A model generated the notes under the pieces. It was not told the origin of the DNA and did no database searches. It was given only the letters and a program-made list of their open reading frames with translations. DNA of 25,647 bases from Collinsella sp. (GTDB lineage: Bacteria; Actinomycetota; Coriobacteriia; Coriobacteriales; Coriobacteriaceae), in assembly GCA_019413955.1 (NCBI GenBank), contig DXMX01000021.1, positions 1-25,647 of the forward strand. Direction: 5' to 3'. A program made the translations under genes and the position numbers. This document shows, piece by piece, positions 13,474-20,314 of this stretch; the stretch's first letter is position 1, and each line of letters begins with the position of its first letter.

Positions 13474-13968
13474 TTACTCCTTAACGGTTTTCTGTAGCAG
13501 GCAAACGGCCCAGGCGCCGATTCCCTCGCCCTGGCCTTCCCAACCGAGCTTTTCGGTCGTAGTGGCGGCGACGCCCACGTTTTCGACGTCAACGCCCAGG
13601 GCATGGGCAAGGTTGGCGCGCATGGCATCGCGATGCGGGGTGATCTTAGGCTGCTGGCAGGCAATGGTGCAGTCGGCATCGACAAACTCAAAGCCCAGCT
13701 CACGCGCATAGTCCATTACGCGGGCAAGCAGCACCATCGAGTCGGCGCCCTCGTAGGCAGGGTCGGTATCGGGGAATAGCTTGCCGATGTCTCCCCCGCG
13801 GCAGGCGCCCAGAATGGCGTCGGCCAAGGCGTGCGCGAGCACATCAGCATCCGAGTGGCCCAGCAGGCCGCGCTCGTAGGGAATGTCGACACCGCCGATG
13901 ATACATCGACGCCCCTCCACCAGACGGTGAACGTCGTAGCCATGGCCAATGCGCAGGTTACTGAACAT
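13474..13968 (-). CDS. ispF: 2-C-methyl-D-erythritol 2,4-cyclodiphosphate synthase
   Basis: IspF closes the cyclodiphosphate ring in the non-mevalonate (MEP) isoprenoid pathway. The 164-residue protein has the metal ligands Asp12 and His14 (GHGYDVHRL) and His46 (LLGHSDADVLAHA), the loop GDIGKLFPDTDP (59-70) and the CDP-binding end TTEKLGWEGQGEGIGAWA (137-154). The ATG at 13968 follows GAGGGAGAGGA and overlaps the end of ispD by 11 bases; an in-frame upstream ATG at 14001 would extend it with residues untypical of the family. Confidence 0.96.
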   Translation of the reverse strand: MFSNLRIGHGYDVHRLVEGRRCIIGGVDIPYERGLLGHSDADVLAHALADAILGACRGGDIGKLFPDTDPAYEGADSMVLLARVMDYARELGFEFVDADCTIACQQPKITPHRDAMRANLAHALGVDVENVGVAATTTEKLGWEGQGEGIGAWAVCLLQKTVKE

Positions 13969-14686
13969 GGGGAAGGTCCTCTCCCTCGGCCATGCGGCCA
14001 AGCAGAATCGCGGTTACGGGACGCAGGTCCTCGGGCACCGTCACCTTAAGGTTATCGCGTGGGCTCTGGACGCAGCGGACGCGCCCACCCATGCGCTCGA
14101 CCAGCGACGAATCATCGGTACCGATAAAGCCCTCGGCAATGGCTGCAGCGTGGGCGCGCTTCATAGCATCGACGCTAAAGATCTGCGGCGTCTGCGCTGC
14201 CCAGTAGAGCTCACGCGGCGGCGTCTCGACGATATTATCGCCGTCAACGATCTTGAGCGTGTCGATCGCGGGCTGACCGCACACGACACCGTCGAGGGCA
14301 CGGTCGCTCACGAGCACGTCGATAGCGTGGTCGATGGCCTCGGTCGTAATGAGCGGACGAGCGCCGTCGTGGATGGCGACATATTCGAAACCCGCCGGAA
14401 CCGCATGCACGCCGGCACGGGTGGAATCCTGACGGGTATCGCCGGCATCGGCAAAGCTGATGGGCGTGTCATAGTCAAACGGGTCGATGGCCAGGCGGCG
14501 CATCTCGGCACGGCGCTCGGCAGGGCAAACCACGACGATATGGCCGACCTTATCGCTACGATCGAACGCGCGGATGGACCAGCTCATGAGCGGACGGCCC
14601 GCCACATTAACGAGCTGCTTGCCGCCGGGATTTCCAAAGCGCTGGCCGCTGCCGCCGGCAACGACCACGGCGCATACGGGCGCCAT
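13958..14686 (-). CDS. ispD: 2-C-methyl-D-erythritol 4-phosphate cytidylyltransferase
   Basis: IspD joins CTP to methylerythritol phosphate, an early step of the MEP pathway. The 242-residue protein begins with the nucleotide-binding loop VVVAGGSGQRFG (7-18) and Lys23. Further on are AIHDGARPLI (104-113) and the C-terminal KVTVPEDL. The usual PKQ after the loop reads GGKQ. The ATG shares one base with the disA stop (TAATG), and ispF starts within its end, so disA-ispD-ispF-cysS form one operon. Confidence 0.95.
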   Translation of the reverse strand: MAPVCAVVVAGGSGQRFGNPGGKQLVNVAGRPLMSWSIRAFDRSDKVGHIVVVCPAERRAEMRRLAIDPFDYDTPISFADAGDTRQDSTRAGVHAVPAGFEYVAIHDGARPLITTEAIDHAIDVLVSDRALDGVVCGQPAIDTLKIVDGDNIVETPPRELYWAAQTPQIFSVDAMKRAHAAAIAEGFIGTDDSSLVERMGGRVRCVQSPRDNLKVTVPEDLRPVTAILLGRMAEGEDLPHVQ

Positions 14687-15753
14687 TATGCGTTCCCCTG
14701 TTTGGTGCCCTTCATGCGGTACAGCGAGTCCGCAAGAATGGCAGGGTTGTTGACGCCAAAGTCGCCCAAGCGCTCCGGATCCTCGCTGATGTCGTCCATG
14801 AGCTCCTGCAGCGAGCCGTACTCGTCGACGATCTTCTCGGCCACGCCGTCGCGCACGACGGACACGCGCGAAAGCGTGCGCAGGCCCAGCGGCGTCATGA
14901 CGGAGTCCTCGTCCAGGTCGTCGTAACCCAGAACTGCCGCCACGTGCTGCGGGTCGGACAGGTCCTTAGGCGTCATGCGGCTCAGCTCGGCGCGGATCTT
15001 CTCGGCGTTTGCCTCGGAGGAATCGCTTGCGTAGTCGCGGATCATCAAGTCGTATTCGGTATCCATGCTGGAGCCCGCGAGCTGCTCGAGCTGCATCTGC
15101 ACGAGCTTGCCCTGGTTGCCCAGCTTGACAATGCAATCCTTAAGCTCGGTCTTTGCCTGCTGCATGATCTCGAAGCTCGAGAAAATACCGGTAATGTCGG
15201 CGAGCGTGACGTAGTCGTCGAGCTCGAGGGCCGTCAGGCGCAGCAGGGAGCGGTCGAGCGACTGACGGGTAGTCTGGAGCGTGGCGACGAGCTGGTTGAC
15301 CGAGCTCATGATGGTGGTGACGGGCTGGATCTCGTAGCTCTTGCCGTGAACGTACACGTTAACGACGGCGCGACGAGCCGAAACCGAGATCACGATGGCG
15401 TCGGTGAGCACCGACATGCGAGCGGCAGTACGGTGACGCATGCCCGTCTCACTCGTGGCAAGCGAGGGATCGGGATTGAGGTGGAAGTTGGCGCGCAGGA
15501 TCTGGGTGAGGTCGCCATCGATAACGATGGCACCGTCCATCTTGGAAAGCTCGAACAGGCGGTTCGAGGTAAACGAAATGTTGAGCGGGAAGCCGTCGTT
15601 ACCGGCAGCGAGCACGTTTTCGGTGTCGCCGACGCAGATAAGGGCACCCAGGTGACCGGCAATGATCATGTCGAGGGCGGTGCGGATCGGCTGGCCAGGT
15701 GCCGTCAGGCGAATGGCCTGTTCCATACGCTTTTGCAGCTCGTTCTTATCCAA
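14686..15753 (-). CDS. disA: DNA integrity scanning diadenylate cyclase DisA (TTG start)
   Basis: DisA makes the second messenger c-di-AMP from two ATP and slows when bound to branched DNA. The 355-residue length is typical. The DAC domain has MDGAIVIDGDL (Asp73-Gly74-Ala75) and, in place of the usual GTRHRTAER, the sequence GMRHRTAAR (104-112), with Met for Thr and Ala for Glu. A helical linker follows, then a C-terminal helix-hairpin-helix DNA-binding domain (about 290-345). The start is TTG at 15753, with GGGAG 7 bases upstream; the nearby ATG is out of frame. It is the first gene of the operon and diverges from mntP. Confidence 0.95.
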   Translation of the reverse strand: MDKNELQKRMEQAIRLTAPGQPIRTALDMIIAGHLGALICVGDTENVLAAGNDGFPLNISFTSNRLFELSKMDGAIVIDGDLTQILRANFHLNPDPSLATSETGMRHRTAARMSVLTDAIVISVSARRAVVNVYVHGKSYEIQPVTTIMSSVNQLVATLQTTRQSLDRSLLRLTALELDDYVTLADITGIFSSFEIMQQAKTELKDCIVKLGNQGKLVQMQLEQLAGSSMDTEYDLMIRDYASDSSEANAEKIRAELSRMTPKDLSDPQHVAAVLGYDDLDEDSVMTPLGLRTLSRVSVVRDGVAEKIVDEYGSLQELMDDISEDPERLGDFGVNNPAILADSLYRMKGTKQGNA

Positions 15754-15892
15754 GGCATCGCTCCCATCGTATACGCTCCATAAACGTCAATAAGTTTCTC
15801 ACGGTTTGCCCCTGTGACGCCCGCAAAATCCGATGCTTACAGAATGAGCGAACACAGCTGAGAGCCCCAATCCAAATGAGCTGCTTATGTGG

Positions 15893-15898
15893 TAGCAT
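15893..15898 (+). promoter_or_regulatory. Possible extended -10 of the mntP riboswitch transcript
   Basis: TG-G-TAGCAT fits an extended -10 element and would start transcription near 15905, just before the aptamer. The -35 region is poor. Confidence 0.35.
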
Positions 15899-15905
15899 CG
15901 GGATT

Positions 15906-16047
15906 CGCATAAATGAGGGAGTAGTCGCGTGACCGGGTTCGCCTCCGGTGGCGCGGCAAGTCAACATACTGGCCGATGCGGTCTGGCTTGCCTTAATGAA
16001 CGAGACTCGTGGCTGTGCGCACAACGCGTACGCCACGGGTCTTTTTT
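15906..16047 (+). promoter_or_regulatory. yybP-ykoY manganese riboswitch with terminator
   Basis: The leader of mntP carries the conserved sequence blocks of the yybP-ykoY family: GGGAGTAG (15917-15924), TCAACATACTGG (15961-15972) and ATGAACGAGAC (15996-16006). A helix GGCAAG/CTTGCC (15955-15960 with 15987-15992) closes the second arm. The expression platform is an intrinsic terminator, GACTCGTGGC (16004-16013) with GCCACGGGTC (16032-16041), then six T. Known members bind Mn2+ and turn the downstream gene on; here the 5' side of the terminator overlaps the last aptamer block, which fits ligand-dependent antitermination. The mechanism is inferred. Confidence 0.95.
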
Positions 16048-16100
16048 GTTACTCCCCCAAGAGGTACACGCGGGCCCGCCCGCAGAAAGGGAGCCAGACT

Positions 16101-16685
16101 ATGGGACTCGCAGAGCTCGTATTGCTCGCTATCGGCCTTTCGATGGACGCCTTTGCCGTATCCATCTGCAAGGGCCTTGGCATGAAGAAGATCAACCTTA
16201 AGGTCGCCGTAGTGCTCGGCCTGTTCTTTGGCGGCTTCCAGGCCGGCATGCCCGTAATCGGATGGGCGCTCGGCAGTCAATTCATGAGCATCATCGGACC
16301 CATCGACCATTGGATCGCCTTTATCCTTTTGGCCTTTATCGGCGGCAAAATGCTGTGGGAGGCCTTTACCGAAGACGAGGATGAGGACGAGAGCGACGGC
16401 AAGGATGCCGAAAAGATTGACCTGGGTGAGTACCTGATTCTGGCTATCGCCACCTCAATCGACGCCCTGGCCGTGGGCATCTCATTTGCTGCGCTCTCGG
16501 TTGACATCGTTCCCGCTGTATCGCTTATCGGAGTCACAACGTTTATCTTCTCCGTCGCCGGCGTAGCGATCGGCCACACCTTTGGCGAGCGCTACGAAAA
16601 ACCCGCCACCATCGTGGGCGGCGTCGTGCTCATCCTCATCGGCCTCAAGATTTTGCTGGAGCACCTGGGGATTTTGGTGCTGTAA
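16101..16685 (+). CDS. mntP: Manganese efflux pump MntP
   Basis: MntP exports excess Mn2+. The 194-residue protein has about six membrane helices in two repeats, each opening with a conserved Asp motif: LSMDAFAVSICKG (Asp16) and TSIDALAVGISFA (Asp121). The loop between them (91-105) is very acidic (EDEDEDESDG), which may contact metal. I place the start at 16101 (MGLAEL), 8 bases after AAGGGAG; a longer frame upstream only translates the riboswitch. Control by that riboswitch supports the assignment. Confidence 0.97.
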   Translation: MGLAELVLLAIGLSMDAFAVSICKGLGMKKINLKVAVVLGLFFGGFQAGMPVIGWALGSQFMSIIGPIDHWIAFILLAFIGGKMLWEAFTEDEDEDESDGKDAEKIDLGEYLILAIATSIDALAVGISFAALSVDIVPAVSLIGVTTFIFSVAGVAIGHTFGERYEKPATIVGGVVLILIGLKILLEHLGILVL

Positions 16686-16722
16686 AACACCCTTCAAAAC
16701 TAAACGTCCGTATGAGGCCTCA

Positions 16723-16763
16723 TGCAGACTTTTGCATGTCATACTAGGATGCAAAAGTCTGCA
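16723..16763 (+). promoter_or_regulatory. Palindromic operator of hipBA
   Basis: Perfect 15-bp arms TGCAGACTTTTGCAT (16723-16737) and ATGCAAAAGTCTGCA (16749-16763) with an 11-base centre containing CATACT, a possible -10. It ends 15 bases before the hipB ATG and is the likely site of HipB autorepression. Confidence 0.8.
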
Positions 16764-16778
16764 CGTTAGGAGATTGCC

Positions 16779-17210
16779 ATGGATACCCTTCCCATCACCA
16801 CGCCGCGCCAAGCCGGCATCTACGTGCGTCAGGCGCGCGAGGCGCAGGGGATCACCCGTGCCGCCCTCGCTAAAAAAGCCGGTGTTTCGGAACGCCTGCT
16901 CGCATCGCTCGAGCTAGGAGACGCCACCGGCATTCGACTCGACAAGTTGCTGACCGTCTTTAACGCACTCGGCATTGGTCTCTTCGCGCAAAGCGATAAC
17001 GACTCCATCGCATCGCCCTCCGAACATCCGACGACGATAGTGAACCTCCCTATCGCGAACTCGAATACCCTGCCAAAGCCAAGCGCAGGCAGACGACCCA
17101 CTCGACAAGGAACGCCATCTTCCTATGGTGCCTTGCTGGCCCAAATCGCAGCCGAGCAAGGCCTTTCCGGCACTTCAAACCTCTCCTTTGGCTGCAAGGT
17201 TGTGAAATAA
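16779..17210 (+). CDS. HipB-like XRE-family antitoxin/repressor
   Basis: A 143-residue protein with an XRE-type helix-turn-helix at about residues 11-67 (AGIYVRQAREAQGITRAALA, then GVSERLLASLELGDA). A long Pro/Ser/Thr-rich tail (75-143) is probably flexible. It is longer than E. coli HipB (88 residues). TTAGGAG lies 6 bases before the ATG. Its stop codon directly abuts the hipA ATG, the usual antitoxin-then-toxin order. It should bind the palindrome just upstream and neutralise HipA; both are inferred from the family. Confidence 0.88.
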   Translation: MDTLPITTPRQAGIYVRQAREAQGITRAALAKKAGVSERLLASLELGDATGIRLDKLLTVFNALGIGLFAQSDNDSIASPSEHPTTIVNLPIANSNTLPKPSAGRRPTRQGTPSSYGALLAQIAAEQGLSGTSNLSFGCKVVK

Positions 17211-18515
17211 ATGGCAGAGATGGAGCTCGCGACCCTCATTTGTGGCGAAATCGCCGGCACTCTCCGCCAAGACGAGCATGGACTCTGCAGCTTTGCATAC
17301 GCCCCAACCTATCGCGGAGCACCGTTATCGCTAACAATGCCGCTTTCCAATCGCACGTATGGCCATAGCATCGTCCGCCCGTTCCTATTTGGCCTTTTGC
17401 CCGACAGTCAAGAGCAGCGTCGCGCTATTGCCACCGAGCATGATGTTGCATCCAACAACCCCGTCGCCCTCTTGTGCCATATCGGTCTAGACTGCGCGGG
17501 GGCCGTTCAGTTTTGTCGAGCCGATCAATTAGACGCCGCCCGCGGCAGGGTCTCGGCATACCGCCCGCTTACCAATTCTCAAATCGCTCACAAGCTCAAA
17601 GCAATTCGCGATGACGAAAGAGAGACATGGATGGGCTCCAACGAAAGCTGGTCCCTGGGCGGCAATCAAGGCAAATTTGCACTAGCTTGGCATGATGGCC
17701 AATGGTGCGAATGTCTAGGGTCATCCCCCACTACCCATATCTTCAAAAATGGTGTCGTTGGGTTCAAACATCAGGCCTTAAACGAATTCGTCTGCATGAA
17801 AACGGCTCGGCGTGTTGGCATTCCAACTGCCAACGTCTCCTATTACACATTTGAAGACGAAGCCGCGCTCGTCGTTGAACGGTACGACAGAATGGTCAAT
17901 AGCAGCGGAAATATTGAAAGGCTGCATCAGGAGGACTTTTGCCAGGCGCTCGGTGTATTGCCAATCCAGAAATACACCGCCGACGGAGGACCAACTACAC
18001 GAGACATCCAAGAACGACTGATTAACACAGTCCCCCACCACATGAATCTTGTGCTTTTTACCTATATGTTGTTCTATAACGCCATTATCGGAGCGCCTGA
18101 CGCACACGCTAAAAACTACTCGCTCATCCTTGGCAAAGGCACAAACGCGGCGCTCGCACCCATGTACGATGTCGCATCGGGGCTGGCATACGAGCGCATG
18201 CGCCGCCGGGCGCGCCTTGCTATGAGCGTTGGCGGCGAAAATCGTGTGGGGCGCATCGGTCCAGGCGCTATCCGCCGATACCACGGTATGGGCGACCCCG
18301 CGCTGGAGGCGGCACTCACCGATGCCGGGCTATCCGAGAAGTTTTGCTTTGCGACCATGATGGACCTCGCCTACGAGGTGCCCATTTGCATGGAAGAGGT
18401 CATGGACGAATACGCCGACCTGCCCGGCATGGCGGACCTGCGCGAGCATATGCTCGGCCCCGTCCGCGAAAACTGCCAGCGCACCCTCGACCTCATCAAG
18501 GCAGAAATGGACTAG
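17211..18515 (+). CDS. hipA: HipA-family Ser/Thr kinase toxin
   Basis: HipA toxins phosphorylate translation targets, in E. coli glutamyl-tRNA synthetase, and cause growth arrest and persistence. The 434-residue protein has the usual layout: N-terminal subdomain (1-110), the Gly-rich loop SLGGNQGK (148-155; Ser148 corresponds to the autophosphorylated Ser150 region of E. coli), Lys179 in HIFK, NEFVCMKTARRVGI (191-204), VVERYDR (221-227), the catalytic loop GAPDAHAKNYS (Asp297, Asn302) and the metal-binding APMYDVAS (Asp320). All key residues are intact, so the toxin should be active. It has no spacing from hipB. Its substrate here is unknown. Confidence 0.93.
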   Translation: MAEMELATLICGEIAGTLRQDEHGLCSFAYAPTYRGAPLSLTMPLSNRTYGHSIVRPFLFGLLPDSQEQRRAIATEHDVASNNPVALLCHIGLDCAGAVQFCRADQLDAARGRVSAYRPLTNSQIAHKLKAIRDDERETWMGSNESWSLGGNQGKFALAWHDGQWCECLGSSPTTHIFKNGVVGFKHQALNEFVCMKTARRVGIPTANVSYYTFEDEAALVVERYDRMVNSSGNIERLHQEDFCQALGVLPIQKYTADGGPTTRDIQERLINTVPHHMNLVLFTYMLFYNAIIGAPDAHAKNYSLILGKGTNAALAPMYDVASGLAYERMRRRARLAMSVGGENRVGRIGPGAIRRYHGMGDPALEAALTDAGLSEKFCFATMMDLAYEVPICMEEVMDEYADLPGMADLREHMLGPVRENCQRTLDLIKAEMD

Positions 18516-18546
18516 GTGGCCTTAATTTCGCAATTATCAAACAAAA

Positions 18547-18587
18547 GAGAGGGGACACCCGTCGCAAAAGACCGGGTGCCCCCTCTC
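18547..18587. terminator. Bidirectional terminator between hipA and pepD
   Basis: GAGAGGGGACACCCG (18547-18561) pairs with CGGGTGCCCCCTCTC (18573-18587) except for one A-C mismatch. The minus strand continues TTTTGTTTG, a good tail for pepD; the plus-strand tail is weak. Confidence 0.85.
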
Positions 18588-18642
18588 ATAATGTCATTTG
18601 CAATCCGCTAGCACGTGGCTCGGACTGCTGCTAGCGCAACCT

Positions 18643-20100
18643 TTACGCAGCGAGGCGCTTGAGGACGTCGATGAGCAGCTCGTAGAAGCGCTCGGCAGAA
18701 GCGAGCTCCATGCTCTCGTCCGGGGTATGGACATCGGAGAGCGTCGGGCCCACGGCGATGGCGTCCAGGCCGTGCAGAGCCTCGGCAAACAGGCCGCACT
18801 CAAGGCCGGCGTGAATGGACTCGATGCGCAGCTCGGAGCCAAAGAGCTCTCGATAGCTCTCGACAAAGACTTCGCGGACCGGCGAATGCTCGGCATAGCT
18901 CCAGCCGGGATACTCGAACTCAAACTTGGCGTCGAAGCCCAGGACATCGGCAAGCGTCTGCAGGCGGTCCTTGAACTCGTTCTGCAGCGAGGTGATCGAG
19001 GAGCGCGGGGACAGCATAATCTTGACCTCGTCATCGGAGGTGGCGACCACGCCGATGTTGGAGGAAACCTCGACGGAGCCGTCGGTGGCGACGTTGCGGC
19101 GAATCACGCCGTTAGGGGCAAGACGCAGGGCGCGGATGAGGGCAAGCGCGGACTTCTCGTCCATGGCCTCGACCTCGGCGTCGTCGGCAATCTCGACGGT
19201 GCAGGTAAAGCCGGGGTCGAAGACCTCGAGCTCGGCAGTGACGTCGGCGATGATGCCCTTTGCGATCTGGGCCGCGGCCTCGGCGGCAGCGTGATCGGCA
19301 TAGACCAGAACGGCCTTGCACTCACGGTTGATGGCGTTGTCCTTGGTGCCGCCGTTGAAGCTGACGATGGCGGGCTCGCCGGCGACCATCAGGCGGTCGA
19401 TGATGCGGGCCATGATGAGGTTTCCGTTGCCGCGCTCCAGGTTGATATCACTGCCGGAGTGGCCGCCCAACAGACCGGAAATGTCGAGCGTGAGGGTGCT
19501 ACCGGTCTTGTGCTCGCGCACGATGGGGCAGGTGTAGGTAACGACGACGCCGCCGGCGCAGCTGACGGTGGCAACGCCCTCCTCCTCGGAGTCGAGGTTG
19601 ATCATGGTGCGGGCGCTGATCTGGGACTTGTCGAGCGTCTCGGCGCCAACCAGGCCGGTCTCCTCGTCGGTGGTGAACACGCACTCGAGGGCCGGATGGG
19701 CAATCGAATCGTCGTTGAGCACAGTAAGCATAAGCGCGACGGCGATACCATTGTCGGCGCCCAGGGTGGTGCCGTTGGCGGTAAGGACGCCGTCCTTGAC
19801 GACCAGGTCGATACCATCGGTCGTAAAGTCGTGCTCAACGGAGCCCAACTTGTCGCACACCATATCGATGTGGCCCTGCAGCATCACGGTCGGGGCATTC
19901 TCGGCGCCGGCAGATGCGGGCTTGCGAATGATGACGTTGTAGACCTCGTCCTGATACACATCGAGACCGCGCTCCTTGGCAAACGCGACCAGGAAATCGC
20001 TGATGCCCTTCTCGTTGCCAGACCCACGGGGGATCGCGCTGACCTCCTCAAAGAAATGGAACAGCTGGGCGGGCTCGTAGCCGGTAATCTTGTAGTCCAT
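18643..20100 (-). CDS. pepD: Aminoacyl-histidine dipeptidase (PepD-like)
   Basis: M20-family metallopeptidase that cleaves dipeptides such as carnosine-like X-His. The 485-residue length matches E. coli PepD. Metal and catalytic residues: His77 and Asp79 (QGHIDMV), Asp116 (TLGADNGIA), Glu146/Glu147 (TTDEETGL), Asp170 (INLDSEEEG), and a late His in SIHAGLECGLF. Residues about 185-380 form the insert (lid) domain. The ATG at 20100 follows AAGGAGG; a 35-codon in-frame extension upstream has no ribosome site. A possible -10 (TATACA) lies about 55 bases upstream. It stands alone with its own terminator. Confidence 0.95.
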   Translation of the reverse strand: MDYKITGYEPAQLFHFFEEVSAIPRGSGNEKGISDFLVAFAKERGLDVYQDEVYNVIIRKPASAGAENAPTVMLQGHIDMVCDKLGSVEHDFTTDGIDLVVKDGVLTANGTTLGADNGIAVALMLTVLNDDSIAHPALECVFTTDEETGLVGAETLDKSQISARTMINLDSEEEGVATVSCAGGVVVTYTCPIVREHKTGSTLTLDISGLLGGHSGSDINLERGNGNLIMARIIDRLMVAGEPAIVSFNGGTKDNAINRECKAVLVYADHAAAEAAAQIAKGIIADVTAELEVFDPGFTCTVEIADDAEVEAMDEKSALALIRALRLAPNGVIRRNVATDGSVEVSSNIGVVATSDDEVKIMLSPRSSITSLQNEFKDRLQTLADVLGFDAKFEFEYPGWSYAEHSPVREVFVESYRELFGSELRIESIHAGLECGLFAEALHGLDAIAVGPTLSDVHTPDESMELASAERFYELLIDVLKRLAA

Positions 20101-20254
20101 GGTGCCTCCTTGGCGCAACTGGTTAGACAGTAAGACATGCGACTTGTATATTCCCAGACTTTGCGTGCATAAACCAGTCGAAAACGCCGAGCGCCCTCGC
20201 ATCATCGGCTAACGGTGGACCGTATAGCGTAACGGTCACAACTTCCGCAGCTCT

Positions 20255-20289
20255 ACAAATCGAGGCGCCCTTTCCGGAGCGCCTCGATT
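20255..20289 (-). terminator. Terminator of clpC
   Basis: Perfect 11-bp arms AATCGAGGCGC and GCGCCTCGATT (20289-20279 and 20268-20258) with a 10-base loop. The stem ends in GATT and is followed by TGTAG on the minus strand. It lies 26 bases after the clpC stop. Confidence 0.88.
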
Positions 20290-20314
20290 GCGCGTATCAA
20301 ATTGTCGCCACGCC

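Noticed and set aside
15948..16100. 51-codon N-terminal extension of mntP
   Set aside because: It would translate the riboswitch and terminator; MntP homology begins at the ATG at 16101 with a proper ribosome site.
18598..20133. 511-codon plus-strand frame antisense to pepD
   Set aside because: Shadow of pepD, which has all M20 peptidase motifs.
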